A stretch of DNA of 64,000 bases from the NCBI RefSeq assembly GCF_030436345.1, contig NZ_CP124038.1:310001-374000 (forward strand), given 5' to 3'. The notes under the pieces are model-generated. The model was not told where the DNA came from. It worked only from the letters and a program-made list of their open reading frames with translations, and did not search any database. A program made the translations under genes and the position numbers. Below are positions 49,886-59,733 of this stretch, one piece after another. Positions within the stretch are counted from its first letter, which is position 1. Each line of letters begins with the position of its first letter. The stretch is from [Borrelia] tanukii (lineage in GTDB: Bacteria; Spirochaetota; Spirochaetia; Borreliales; Borreliaceae).

Positions 49886-51013
49886 ATGAGAATAAAAAAT
49901 TTAATACTAATAGCAATTTTATTGATTAATTTCAGTTGTTCAACAAATAAGAATATAGTTGTACTAACCGACAACAAAACAATACCATTTTATATAAATC
50001 AATTTAACATCGAAAATAAACTAAATTTTATAATTAAGTTTAGAAATAGCATTGATCTGCAAACGGTAGAAAAAGAAAATGCACAAATAATTATTTCTAA
50101 AAACATTGTCAATACAAATATTACCAACCATTTGAAATCTATAAAAACCAATTATAATCCAGATTACCCTATCTTAAAACATATTTTCAAACAATTTAAC
50201 TACAAAATTCTTCCATTAAGCTTTGACATTCCCATTTTAATCTACAAAAACACACACCGAATTAAAAAATACATAAACACCAAATATTTAAAAGAAGAAT
50301 ACGAAAATTACATTAAAGATGGAAAATTTTTTATATCACCTTATATTTCTGAAAATTTATTTTATGTGATTTCTGAAATAAATGATGTAAGATTTTCTTT
50401 TGAAAAGAATAAATTCAATTACAATGAAAATAAAATTTTAAAAATGCTAGAATATTTCTCATCATTTTTAAATGCAAAACAAATGGATTTGCAAAAAGAT
50501 TTCTTTAATAAATACGGCTACCTCAAGCTAAACAAAATACTGCTTAATAGAAAATCTCCTTTAATAACAGGATTAGGAGATTTAAGCTTATACAACAATT
50601 TAAGCGAACAAGAGAAAGCACAAATAAAATTTTCATACTTAATCAACAATAATAATGAAATTGTTATTTCAAGCCCAAATTTTATTGGCATTTTAGAAAC
50701 ATCTATTTTAACTAAAAAATTTATCAGCTGGATTTTAAATAAAAAAAACCAAAAAACACTAATTAGACTTAATAATCAATTCCAATCAAATATATGTTTT
50801 GGATTTGCCAATGGGTTTACTCCCTACAAAGAATTAAATTTAAAAATCAAACACTCAATTGATGGAGTATCTCCTTTTATTATTGACGAAACTCAAATCA
50901 ATAGCCATTCTTATGTATTAAGCAAAAAAACAATTGAAAAAGAAAATTTACTAATAAATGAGTGGTTTTTCTCTAGAATTAAGAATCTAAAAAAATTAAA
51001 TACTAAATACTAA
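49886..51013 (+). CDS. Lipoprotein with solute-binding-protein-like features
   Basis: About 375 residues. A short signal ends at the lipobox LINFSC. The rest resembles a degenerate type 1 ABC solute-binding protein: IVVLTDNKTIPFYINQFN, a central PLITGLGDLSLY and later SPNFIGILETSILTKKFISW. The frame extends 12 bases up to a TTG at 49874. Neither start has a clear ribosome site; I use the ATG because its signal peptide is better. No permease or ATPase genes are adjacent, so transport is doubtful. It overlaps the convergent gene end by four bases. Confidence 0.7.
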   Translation: MRIKNLILIAILLINFSCSTNKNIVVLTDNKTIPFYINQFNIENKLNFIIKFRNSIDLQTVEKENAQIIISKNIVNTNITNHLKSIKTNYNPDYPILKHIFKQFNYKILPLSFDIPILIYKNTHRIKKYINTKYLKEEYENYIKDGKFFISPYISENLFYVISEINDVRFSFEKNKFNYNENKILKMLEYFSSFLNAKQMDLQKDFFNKYGYLKLNKILLNRKSPLITGLGDLSLYNNLSEQEKAQIKFSYLINNNNEIVISSPNFIGILETSILTKKFISWILNKKNQKTLIRLNNQFQSNICFGFANGFTPYKELNLKIKHSIDGVSPFIIDETQINSHSYVLSKKTIEKENLLINEWFFSRIKNLKKLNTKY

Positions 51014-52809
51014 ATATGCCTTTCTCTGTAATTTACAATAATTGTTTTAAAAATAAGAAAAAACAATAACGCAGCAAGAATAACCAAAGATATGTACACA
51101 CTATTAAAAACATATATAAGAAGAGAGGTAAAAACAATTAAAAAATAATTTACAAAAAGACAAGCAATACCTGAAAAAATGGCTATCATTAATGAAACTA
51201 GAAAAATCATAACCTTAGAATTGAAATTAAATTCTATTTTAGAAAACAAAGAGATAAAAAATGCTCCCATTAAAACTAGCAAAATAGGAGAAATCAGCAA
51301 TACCAAGCTTAAAGAAAAAATATTAATTAATTTCAAATTCAATATAGCAATCTTATGAAAAGCACTTGCCAAATTTTGGATTTTTAAAAAAAATCCAACC
51401 TCAGTAAAATTTGAAAATAAAGCTAAATTTTCTACATTTTCATTAATCTTGACAACCTCTAAAACGTTTGTATCAAAATTATCTGCAGACACAAAGACTT
51501 TGGTAAGAGTAATTTCACTCTGCTCATTATCCTTGTCTAAAACATTTTGATACACAAAATTACCTCTCAAAGTAGCAAATGGAATTTTAATGTGCAATAT
51601 AACATTTCCTGTCTTATTAAATCTAATAAGTTCAAAATTTTTTATTATTTTAGAATAATTATTAAGGGTGACAACTTTTTGCATATAAATATAATCATAA
51701 AAACCTCTATTAGGATCTGGTTGCAATAAAAATACATCGTTTATTCCGTAATATTCAAAATATTTTTCAATCTCATCAAAAAAAAGATATCTTTTTCTAA
51801 GCTTTTCAAGCGATTTATTTTTATAATTCAAAATTTCAGTATCACTGGGTAATAGTTTGTAAAGATTCGAAAAACCATAATAAGCTAATTTAAATTTTTC
51901 AGTATTAAGATACAAAAAATTTTTTTGCTTTTCTTCAGAAATCAACTGCATTTTTTCTTTTTCAAAATTTCTGTTCTCATTAATAAACTTTAAAGTCAAA
52001 TTTAAAAGCTCAACAAAATTATCGTCTTTTGTTGCAACATAAGCAATATAAGCAAAGTAATTGGCCGTATAATAATCATTTTGAGAAATAAATTCATTGA
52101 CAATATTTAAAAAATCTTGCTTTTTAAGGCTTCTCAAAGGATATAGCGAAAAAGTTTTTTTAACCTTTTCCAAATCAACGTCATAGCTTGGAATTTTACT
52201 ATATTCAGATTTCACTAAATAATAATTCGTTAAAAGTTCTTCATTATTTACATAAATAATTCGCATTTTATCATATATTCTAATCAAATTTTCAAGATGC
52301 TTTCTCTTTTGCTTCATTGAATTTGACAAATCAGAAGATAAAAAAAATCTACTTGAAGACAAACTTATATCTATATTTTTAATTTTAAGAGATATTTCAT
52401 TTGCTTCACTTTCAAGAAGATTATATCTATCGTAACTAAACTTATACTCATTTCTCTGGGAAATTATATAAGGCAAGATTAAATTAAACATAAAAGTAAA
52501 AAAAAGCCCTATAATGAAAAATAATAGCAAAAATGCATAAAGCCTAGAAAATAAATAACCACTATATGATTTTAAATAAATCTTTATTTCTTGCTGAACA
52601 AAAAAAGCAAAGTAAATACAAACAATGAAAATAAAAAATCCATAAAAATATTTATAAAAAAGTAAAATAGAATCAAAAAAAGCTGCTATTAATTTATGCT
52701 TTTCTAAAAAATTCTCTCCAAAAAAATAAGAATAACTAAAGATTAAACTTAGAAAAAAACACAGAAAAATAATAAAGTTGCTCAAAAATGCATATATTTC
52801 TCTTTTCAT
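51010..52809 (-). CDS. Large membrane protein, 3+3 transmembrane layout, unknown function
   Basis: 599 residues. Three hydrophobic segments in the first 120 residues, a soluble region of about 350 residues with TPR-like helices (about 210-330) and a beta-rich end, then three or more segments after about 485. The layout recalls LptF/LptG, but no sequence motif supports that. It lies 13 bp downstream of another six-segment protein, with which it may form a pair. Confidence 0.65.
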   Translation of the reverse strand: MKREIYAFLSNFIIFLCFFLSLIFSYSYFFGENFLEKHKLIAAFFDSILLFYKYFYGFFIFIVCIYFAFFVQQEIKIYLKSYSGYLFSRLYAFLLLFFIIGLFFTFMFNLILPYIISQRNEYKFSYDRYNLLESEANEISLKIKNIDISLSSSRFFLSSDLSNSMKQKRKHLENLIRIYDKMRIIYVNNEELLTNYYLVKSEYSKIPSYDVDLEKVKKTFSLYPLRSLKKQDFLNIVNEFISQNDYYTANYFAYIAYVATKDDNFVELLNLTLKFINENRNFEKEKMQLISEEKQKNFLYLNTEKFKLAYYGFSNLYKLLPSDTEILNYKNKSLEKLRKRYLFFDEIEKYFEYYGINDVFLLQPDPNRGFYDYIYMQKVVTLNNYSKIIKNFELIRFNKTGNVILHIKIPFATLRGNFVYQNVLDKDNEQSEITLTKVFVSADNFDTNVLEVVKINENVENLALFSNFTEVGFFLKIQNLASAFHKIAILNLKLINIFSLSLVLLISPILLVLMGAFFISLFSKIEFNFNSKVMIFLVSLMIAIFSGIACLFVNYFLIVFTSLLIYVFNSVYISLVILAALLFFLIFKTIIVNYRERHI

Positions 52810-52821
52810 AAGCTTTAAGAA

Positions 52822-53775
52822 TTAACTACCCTTATATAAATTATCATCTAAATCTTTGCTGATTTTAATATATTCTGAAACAAATCCAAATAAATAGGTA
52901 GAAAAAAAAGTTAAAACACAAAAAACAAAAGGAACAAAATCAGATATCATACTCTTTCCTATTATTACATTATAAATTTTAGGAAACTCAATCGAATAAA
53001 CATTATAAATTTTTAAAAAAAGTATAATAAAAATGGGATAAAGAAATATTGCAAAACTATTTGAAAAAATAAGATTAAAAACATATGAAAACGAAAATAA
53101 CAATAAAGAAATTCCTAATATATTAAAAATTAAATTTAAATAATTGAGTGAGAGTAGAAAATTGTTCAAAATTCTTAAATCTCTGAAAATAAAATCGACA
53201 AAGTTATTATAAATTTTTTGCTCTAAAAAGTTATTTTCAATAAAATTAGCCTTACTAGAATCGGAAAGATTTGATTGGTAAGAAAAGCTTTTATCCTTGT
53301 TATCATTCTCTGAAACGATTAAAACTCCATTAAAACCATAAAGTTTGGGTCTATTGCTAGAAAATATTATTTTATCATTTAAAAAATGCACAACCTCATT
53401 TTTAAGGATAAAATTATTATTATTTTTATTATCATTAATATAGTAAGAATGAAAACTATGACTAACCAAAAACCCTAAATAAGAAAACAATAAAATAAAA
53501 ATAAAGATAGTACAATAAAAATAGAAAGTCTCTCTAGATGACTTTAAAGCCATTCCATAAAAAGGATAAGAAATCCCCATAAAAGTAACAACAAGTGACA
53601 AAGGGAAAGAATAAATATAGGCATTGTAATAAAGACTATAACTAAAAATGGAAAAATTAAAATACAAAAACTTATATTTTAAATAAAATGTGCAGATAAA
53701 CATTAAAGAAAGCAGGCAAAATATTAAAATAAACCTATAAATTATTAAAAAGATCAATCTTAAAAGATCAAACAC
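52822..53775 (-). CDS. Six-segment membrane protein, unknown function
   Basis: About 317 residues. Three membrane segments, a soluble loop of about 90 residues (Asn/Lys/Ser-rich) and three more segments. The longest frame begins at 53865 inside carD and adds a basic stretch. A GTG at 53775, six bases after GGGGAGGA, gives a clean membrane N-terminus (FDLLRLIFLIIYRFIL) and no overlap with carD, so I use it. Together with the next gene it may form an envelope complex. Confidence 0.65.
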   Translation of the reverse strand: MFDLLRLIFLIIYRFILIFCLLSLMFICTFYLKYKFLYFNFSIFSYSLYYNAYIYSFPLSLVVTFMGISYPFYGMALKSSRETFYFYCTIFIFILLFSYLGFLVSHSFHSYYINDNKNNNNFILKNEVVHFLNDKIIFSSNRPKLYGFNGVLIVSENDNKDKSFSYQSNLSDSSKANFIENNFLEQKIYNNFVDFIFRDLRILNNFLLSLNYLNLIFNILGISLLLFSFSYVFNLIFSNSFAIFLYPIFIILFLKIYNVYSIEFPKIYNVIIGKSMISDFVPFVFCVLTFFSTYLFGFVSEYIKISKDLDDNLYKGS

Positions 53776-53809
53776 AGCAAATCCTCCCCCCTCAATAATT
53801 GAAAAAATT

Positions 53810-54298
53810 TTAAGCCTTTTTACTATCGACCAAAATATTTTTAATCTTCTCCTTAGCTTCTTCAAAACTAATTTGCAAAGCTAAGCTAATCTCGTGCTCC
53901 AATATTAATTCAAAATCATTCAAAATCCTTTTTTCGTAAAAAGGAAGTTCTTTTTGAGTAGATTTTTTATATAAAAATTTATATAACTTTGCTGTATCTA
54001 AAATATCGCTTTTTTTATAAAATTCATGACCGCCATCTTTTATTTTTTTTGAATCTATTTGACCTTCAAACTCTTTAATAATATCAAAAACTTCTTCTAC
54101 CTTTTCCCTGCTAACCAAAGCTCTAATTCCAAAATCGTCAACCTTAGCAACAGGAACCATAAAAATCATATCACTAAATGGAAAATGTATTTCATAATAA
54201 TCAATAATCTCACCATTAAACTCTTTAGTTCTAATATCTTTAATTGTACCTACTCCATGCATTGGATAAACTACCGATTGATTTAGCAAAAATGCCAT
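53810..54298 (-). CDS. carD: CarD-family transcription regulator
   Basis: 162 residues. The CarD/CdnL RNA-polymerase-interacting domain is at the N-terminus (FLLNQSVVYPMHGVGTIKDI), then YYEIHFPFSDMIFMVPV, with a helical C-terminal DNA-binding part (LYKFLYKKSTQKELPFYEKRIL). CarD proteins bind the RNA polymerase beta subunit and stabilise promoter open complexes, often at rRNA promoters. It sits between a GT26-like gene and two membrane protein genes. Confidence 0.92.
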   Translation of the reverse strand: MAFLLNQSVVYPMHGVGTIKDIRTKEFNGEIIDYYEIHFPFSDMIFMVPVAKVDDFGIRALVSREKVEEVFDIIKEFEGQIDSKKIKDGGHEFYKKSDILDTAKLYKFLYKKSTQKELPFYEKRILNDFELILEHEISLALQISFEEAKEKIKNILVDSKKA

Positions 54299-54337
54299 AC
54301 TTACCTCATAAAATATAAATGGTTTAAATTTAAAAGC

Positions 54338-54934
54338 TCATAAAAAAACGCTTAAATTGGTTCTAATACTAAATTTATTTTCATAAAATAAATTTTCAAG
54401 ATATCTATCATTACAAAAGCTTATTATTACACTAGGAGTAAGTTTATTAATATTTGCAAAAAACATTTCTTTATTTCTCTTTACAGCTTTTAAATCATAA
54501 TACCCAATAAAACTAATTTCTTTATGAGATTCCTTCAATCTTAAAAATTTTTTCTTTGAAATCACTTTATCTTTATCAATAATATAACATGTTTTATGGG
54601 CATTTTCTAGTATTCCCATTAAAATGAGAAGAACTGTATTTGAATCATAACAGTCAATATTAACTCTTTTAAAAATCTTACAAAAAAACCTTACAATCTT
54701 AGAATTTAAAAAAACAAGAGAAGAATTTTTAATGTGATTTCTAAACTTCTTAAAAATCAAAACCTTTAGAAAAGCTTTAAGCCCAATAAAAATTACTATT
54801 GAATGATAGGGATGCCCTGTAAGATAAGCAAATCTGCTTATAAGCTTACTGCGACTATCAAAAACATCTATGGGCACACCTAAAAAATAAAATCTATCTG
54901 GTTTTGAATATATGTCTTTTAAATTAGCCATCAC
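54338..54934 (-). CDS. Degenerate WecG/TagA/CpsF-like protein
   Basis: 198 residues. FYFLGVPIDVFDSRSKL near residue 15 matches the diagnostic start of GT26 glycosyltransferases (WecG/TagA: xxLGVPIDxxxxxE). Later segments (KTCYIIDKDK, ISFIGYYD, LTPSVIISFCNDR) align with the family's Rossmann-like strands. The ADLVLPDG block, with the proposed catalytic Asp, reads SSLVFLNS here, so transferase activity is doubtful. The start overlaps the rsmE stop by 11 bp. Family assignment is by eye and moderate. Confidence 0.5.
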   Translation of the reverse strand: MMANLKDIYSKPDRFYFLGVPIDVFDSRSKLISRFAYLTGHPYHSIVIFIGLKAFLKVLIFKKFRNHIKNSSLVFLNSKIVRFFCKIFKRVNIDCYDSNTVLLILMGILENAHKTCYIIDKDKVISKKKFLRLKESHKEISFIGYYDLKAVKRNKEMFFANINKLTPSVIISFCNDRYLENLFYENKFSIRTNLSVFL

Positions 54935-55655
54935 AATCCTCTAACAATGCCTTAAAATAAGCAAGCGAATAAATAATAGCCGTATCCGCTCGTAAAACCG
55001 GGGTGTTAAACCTTACAAAATTAAAATCTTTTTCCTTGAAAAAGGCAATTTCTGGCTCTGAAAAGCATCCTTCAGGGCCGATTATAATTCCAATTTTATT
55101 AAAATTGTCAAAACTTTCATTCTTGCTTAAAAGCATTCCGCTTTGATGAGCAACGTAATATTTAGTAGTACAAAAAGAATAAGGTAAACAAAAAAAATTA
55201 TTATAAAAATTAATTTTAGGAACAATTTTATTACCGCTTTGCTTTAAGGCCTCATCTATTATTTTTGAAAATCTTAAAGTTTTAGCAGATGTATTTCTTA
55301 CATCTATTTTGGACACAGAATGATCCGCATTAATAATATTAATTTCTGAAACTCCAATTTCAACAACCTGTCTTAAGGCTAAATCTATTTTTTTGCCTTT
55401 TAAACTAGAAATAAAAATACTTATCTCAAAATTATTTTTTTCAATTTTATCTATTTTATTGGTAGCAAACTTAATAAAGTTGCTACCAATCTTTACTATT
55501 TCTGACACCCTTAATTCCTTATCTTTTAAAAGAATGTTCAGCTTATCGCCTTTTTTAAGTCGTCTTACATTAACAAGATGATGATATATTCTCATATCTT
55601 TAACAATAATAAAATCGCCTGCTAAACAATTCGCATCCAAAACAATTTGCTTCAC
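54924..55655 (-). CDS. rsmE: 16S rRNA m3U1498 methyltransferase RsmE
   Basis: 243 residues. SPOUT-type methyltransferase methylating N3 of U1498. An N-terminal PUA-like part (MRIYHHLVNVRRLKKGDKLNIL) is followed by the knotted domain: KIDLALRQVVEIGV, KIIDEALKQSGN, IGIIIGPEGCFSEPEIAFF and VLRADTAIIYSLAYF. All key blocks are intact. It lies four bases after ctpA and overlaps the next gene. An 11-bp inverted repeat occurs inside the gene (55458-55468 and 55480-55490). Confidence 0.95.
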   Translation of the reverse strand: MKQIVLDANCLAGDFIIVKDMRIYHHLVNVRRLKKGDKLNILLKDKELRVSEIVKIGSNFIKFATNKIDKIEKNNFEISIFISSLKGKKIDLALRQVVEIGVSEINIINADHSVSKIDVRNTSAKTLRFSKIIDEALKQSGNKIVPKINFYNNFFCLPYSFCTTKYYVAHQSGMLLSKNESFDNFNKIGIIIGPEGCFSEPEIAFFKEKDFNFVRFNTPVLRADTAIIYSLAYFKALLEDCDG

Positions 55656-55658
55656 AAT

Positions 55659-57089
55659 TTAAGTTCCTAATTTAGATAAATATTCACAAGCTGCTTTTAA
55701 AACCTTGTCATAATGTAGATTATAAATTGGAAGCTCCTTATTATTATCTTGATAGTAATTAAAAAACACATACTTGCCTAAAAATTCTTTATCAACTTTA
55801 TATTTTGGATTTTCTTTAATAAGATTCTCAACAAAAAAATCAATTTCTTGCTCAGTAATAGATTTTTTGTCCTTTAAAAAACTTTCTACCAACTTTTTAT
55901 CAAAAATTTCTTTATATATTAATGCTTCCTCCTCAGAAAAATCTGGAGATTTTATTTCTAAATCAGGCTCAATTCCAACTTTATGAATACTCTTTCCAGA
56001 TGGAGTATAATACTTTGAACTTGTAATTTTAAATCCACCAGTATAAAAAGGAACTACATGCTGAATAAGCCCTTTCCCATAAGACTTTTCACCTATAATA
56101 TAGGCCCTCTTATTATCTTTCAAGGCCCCTACAAAAACCTCTGATGCTGACGCTGATGATCTATCTATTAAGGCAACAATTTTTATATCTGAAGGCAAAA
56201 CTTGTTTTGAGCTTGCCTTATAATCAACAGGCTTGCTGGAATTTCTTGATTTTGTAGAAACAATAGTTCCTTTAGATAAAATATCATCCGCCATTTTTAT
56301 AGCTGCCTGAAAATATCCCCCGGTATTAAGTCTTAAATCTAAAATTAAAGATTTAATATTTTTGCTTTTAAGATTTCCTAAAGCTTTGCTAAAGGCTCCA
56401 GAAGTATGCGGATTGAAACTCACTATTCTTATATAGCCAATATCTGAATTAATAACATCATACTTGATTGTTTGTATTTCTATCTTTTCCCTTGTAAGTT
56501 CAAAATCCAATGTTAAATTTTTGCCCCTAAGAATAGACACTTTAACTTTTGTACCTTCTTTACCCTTCAAAAGATCAACAACTTGATCTACTTCCATAGA
56601 AGAAACACTTTTGCTATCAACAGCAGTAATACAATCTCCGGATTTAATTCCAGCCTTATAAGCCGGACCTCCTTCAAAAGGCGTAACAATAGAAACGCAA
56701 GCGCTATTAGTATCAAGATCTTTTGTCTTGTCTTGCTTATCTTGAGAATGCATTTTTTTTATTATAGAAATTCCAATACCAACATAATCTCCTACTGTTG
56801 TTTTTGAAATTTCTTCTAAATCCTTTTTTGTCAAATATTGAGAATAAGGATCGCCCAAGGCTTGAAATATTCCTTTTAAAGCACCTTCAAAAATTACTTC
56901 ATCATTTACAGGATCCACATAATTTTCTTTTACAAATTCAAAAGCTTGAATCATCATCTGCTCATAATTAGATCTTGATAACTTATTACTATTAGATTCA
57001 TCAAAAGCAAAAATAGATTCAACAATTACTAGAGAGCTTATACCTAAAGTCAATAAAAAATACACGCATATTAAAAATTTGTTTTTCAT
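55659..57089 (-). CDS. ctpA: C-terminal processing protease CtpA (S41)
   Basis: About 476 residues with a signal anchor. An NTD helix bundle is followed by a PDZ domain (about 135-205) and an S41 protease core: RSSASASEVFVGAL near 315 holds the nucleophile Ser, and KSYGKG near 340 the catalytic Lys. Known in B. burgdorferi to process P13 and other envelope proteins. The first ATG at 57098 abuts its AGGA, too close. The ATG at 57089, nine bases from AGGA, is preferred. Confidence 0.94.
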   Translation of the reverse strand: MKNKFLICVYFLLTLGISSLVIVESIFAFDESNSNKLSRSNYEQMMIQAFEFVKENYVDPVNDEVIFEGALKGIFQALGDPYSQYLTKKDLEEISKTTVGDYVGIGISIIKKMHSQDKQDKTKDLDTNSACVSIVTPFEGGPAYKAGIKSGDCITAVDSKSVSSMEVDQVVDLLKGKEGTKVKVSILRGKNLTLDFELTREKIEIQTIKYDVINSDIGYIRIVSFNPHTSGAFSKALGNLKSKNIKSLILDLRLNTGGYFQAAIKMADDILSKGTIVSTKSRNSSKPVDYKASSKQVLPSDIKIVALIDRSSASASEVFVGALKDNKRAYIIGEKSYGKGLIQHVVPFYTGGFKITSSKYYTPSGKSIHKVGIEPDLEIKSPDFSEEEALIYKEIFDKKLVESFLKDKKSITEQEIDFFVENLIKENPKYKVDKEFLGKYVFFNYYQDNNKELPIYNLHYDKVLKAACEYLSKLGT

Positions 57090-57154
57090 TATATCCATTC
57101 CTAATGCAAAAATTAAAACTTGATTTTATTTCCATAATATAATATTTTAAAACT

Positions 57155-57580
57155 ATGTTAAACTCACATCCTAAAAAAAAAGAAAGCCTTCAAAGAGTAA
57201 GCCTTATCATATTACAAATGCTCGAAAGTCTTTTAGTTTTAGTTTTACTATACCACGCCATTAATAGATTAATTTTTATTAACAATTACTCCATAAAGTT
57301 TATGCTAACATTTATTTTATACTCACCTGAATTTTTCATGGCCAATTTAACACTCTATTATTTTATCTACGAAAAATTTAAAATTCTACACAGCATCATA
57401 GTAATAACTAAATTATTCCAAATAATATTATCATTATTATTATTTATCTTAGGATTTACTTTTAAAGTGTACGTCTATCAAACCTCTCTGACTATGCTTT
57501 TAGGAATTACAGTAGTTTATCTAGCATTCAATATAATAATTTTAGCACTAATTAAAGCAAAAAGAAAAACAGTGGAGTAA
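57155..57580 (+). CDS. Small four-segment membrane protein
   Basis: 141 residues with four hydrophobic segments and basic ends; unrecognised. No Shine-Dalgarno precedes the ATG, while a TATAAT at 57138-57143 ends 11 bases before it, so the transcript may have almost no leader. It ends three bases before ylxH and is probably co-transcribed with it and lgt. Confidence 0.65.
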   Translation: MLNSHPKKKESLQRVSLIILQMLESLLVLVLLYHAINRLIFINNYSIKFMLTFILYSPEFFMANLTLYYFIYEKFKILHSIIVITKLFQIILSLLLFILGFTFKVYVYQTSLTMLLGITVVYLAFNIIILALIKAKRKTVE

Positions 57581-57583
57581 AGA

Positions 57584-58726
57584 TTGATTATTATTCCTGT
57601 AGCCAGTGGTAAAGGGGGAGTTGGCAAATCCCTTTTCTCGGTAAATATAGCAATTTGCCTGGCAAATGAAGGAAAAAATGTCTTGCTCGTTGATCTTGAC
57701 CTTGGAGCATCTAATTTGCATTCAATGTTAAACATTGTTCCTAAAAAAAGTATAGGCACATTTTTAAAAACAAAGATTAATTTCTCAGACATTATTATCG
57801 AATCTGGAATTAAAAATTTAAACTTTATTGCGGGAGACTCTGACATCCCAGAACTTGCTAATATAGCTGCTTCTCAAAAAAAAACTATAATAAGAAATTT
57901 AAAAACTTTAAAATATGATTACTTGGTGATTGATCTTGGAGCAGGAACAACTTTTAATATCATAGATTTTTTTTTAATGTCAAAAAGAGGGGTAATAGTA
58001 ACAACACCAACAGTAACAGCCACAATGAATGCATATTTATTTCTTAAAAATATAATATTTAGACTCTTATCAAGCGTTTTCAAACGAGGAACAAAAGGAA
58101 ATGAAATCCTCACAACAATAAAACAAAATTCAATCGATCTTCAAAAGGTATATATACCTAATTTGCTGTTAAAACTCGAAAGCGAAGATCCTGAAAATTA
58201 CTCTAAATTTAACAAATTGTTTAAAACAATTTGTCCTTTTATGATATTTAATATGCTCAAAACTCCCAATGACATTGAAAAAACCGAAAAAATAATAAAA
58301 TCGGCAAAAAACTATTTAAGCATAAATTTACAAAGTATTGGAGCAATCTATAAAGATGAGATAGTTGATCAAGCTTTAAACAATAAAATCCCTATCACTA
58401 TATACAAACCTACAAGCTCAACCTCTAAAAGTATAAAAAAAATTGCAAAAAAATTGATTGAAATTGAAAATTTAACAAATGATGCTGAGCTTTTAAACGA
58501 AGAAGATTTAAATGAAAGTTATGATTTCGTACTAAGAGAAGCTCAAGAAGAATATTGTGAAAAAATTGAATACCTTGAATCTTTAATACAAAACAAAACA
58601 ATAGACAGTAGCGAAATTATTGATATAATAAAATCTCAGAAAAGAGAAATAGAAACCTTAAGAAAGCAAAATATGCTATTTAAAAAAAAGCTTTTTGAAA
58701 AGCTTGAAAAGGCTAAGGAGGTCTAA
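57584..58726 (+). CDS. ylxH: MinD/ParA-like ATPase (YlxH/FlhG type)
   Basis: 380 residues. Deviant Walker A SGKGGVGKSLFS near 8, VLLVDLDLGASNLHSML near 35 and Walker B LVIDLGAG near 113 place it in the MinD/FlhG branch of SIMIBI ATPases. A coiled coil covers about 310-375, unusual for FlhG. The start is TTG at 57584, with GGAG six bases upstream. Its role may be flagellar number or envelope positioning; the sequence does not decide. It overlaps lgt (TAATG). Confidence 0.85.
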   Translation: MIIIPVASGKGGVGKSLFSVNIAICLANEGKNVLLVDLDLGASNLHSMLNIVPKKSIGTFLKTKINFSDIIIESGIKNLNFIAGDSDIPELANIAASQKKTIIRNLKTLKYDYLVIDLGAGTTFNIIDFFLMSKRGVIVTTPTVTATMNAYLFLKNIIFRLLSSVFKRGTKGNEILTTIKQNSIDLQKVYIPNLLLKLESEDPENYSKFNKLFKTICPFMIFNMLKTPNDIEKTEKIIKSAKNYLSINLQSIGAIYKDEIVDQALNNKIPITIYKPTSSTSKSIKKIAKKLIEIENLTNDAELLNEEDLNESYDFVLREAQEEYCEKIEYLESLIQNKTIDSSEIIDIIKSQKREIETLRKQNMLFKKKLFEKLEKAKEV

Positions 58727-59712
58727 TGCCAAATTATATAAATTACCCAAATTGGTTACATCCTGAAGTGATTCAAGGCATACCAATTACATGGTATAGC
58801 CTATCTTATATTTTTATCATACTAATCTCTTATAAGTTTATTTGGTACCAAATACAATCAGACAAAATTGATATCAAAAAAGAAGATTATGAAACATTTA
58901 TGTTCTCACTTGTGCTTGGAGCAATTTTAGGAGGCAGATTGGCATCTACCTTAGTTTACGACAAATCGGGCATTTATTATTCTCACCCTTGGTTAATCCT
59001 TTTACCATTCGATCAAAATTGGAATTTTACAGGCTTTAGGGGCATGGCCATTCATGGCGGTTTTTTAGGCGCAATAATTGCTCCTTTAATTATAATAAAT
59101 ACAAAGCTTAAAAATACAAATGTTCAAAAATATTTTCTAAAATTAACAGACTATGGAGCAATAGCTTTTTCTTCTGGGTACATACTTGGAAGACTTGCTA
59201 ATTTCGCAAATGCAGAACTTTATGGAAGAGTAATAAAAGGGGGGATAATATTCCCTAATGCAGAACCATTTGACACAAATACTCCGGGTGTAAAAGAATT
59301 TGCATCATCTGTGGGAATTGAAATTTTGCCTCATGATCTGTTAATCAACCTCCCAAGAATACCTTCTCAACTTATTGAAGGATTTTTCGAAGGACCTGTA
59401 ACTTTTATGTTACTATGGTTTTTATTTAGAAAAATCAAAAAATATGATGGATTTATTTTTGGTACATATATAATGCTTTACGCTTTTTTCAGATTCTTTA
59501 TTGAATATTTAAGAGAACCAGACAGAGAACTTGGATTTATAATAAACTATAAACCAATTAAAAGTCTGTCCGAATTTTCTTTTTTAAACATATCAATGGG
59601 ACAAATTCTCTCACTAGCACTAATGCTCTCAGGTTTAATCTGGATAATAGTCACTAAAAAAATCGCAGATAACAAAATAAAATATAATACTAACTTGGCA
59701 TACAAAAATTAA
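58726..59712 (+). CDS. lgt: Prolipoprotein diacylglyceryl transferase
   Basis: 328 residues. Attaches diacylglycerol to the lipobox cysteine of prelipoproteins. Seven or so membrane segments and the family blocks GGRLASTLVY, RGMAIHGGFLGA, GRLANFANAELYGR with the conserved Arg, and RFFIEYLREPD. AAGGAGG sits before the ATG. Essential for a lipoprotein-rich spirochaete. Some insertion relative to E. coli Lgt (291) lies near residues 190-220. Confidence 0.97.
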   Translation: MPNYINYPNWLHPEVIQGIPITWYSLSYIFIILISYKFIWYQIQSDKIDIKKEDYETFMFSLVLGAILGGRLASTLVYDKSGIYYSHPWLILLPFDQNWNFTGFRGMAIHGGFLGAIIAPLIIINTKLKNTNVQKYFLKLTDYGAIAFSSGYILGRLANFANAELYGRVIKGGIIFPNAEPFDTNTPGVKEFASSVGIEILPHDLLINLPRIPSQLIEGFFEGPVTFMLLWFLFRKIKKYDGFIFGTYIMLYAFFRFFIEYLREPDRELGFIINYKPIKSLSEFSFLNISMGQILSLALMLSGLIWIIVTKKIADNKIKYNTNLAYKN

Positions 59713-59733
59713 AACAAAAGCAAGCCAACAAAA

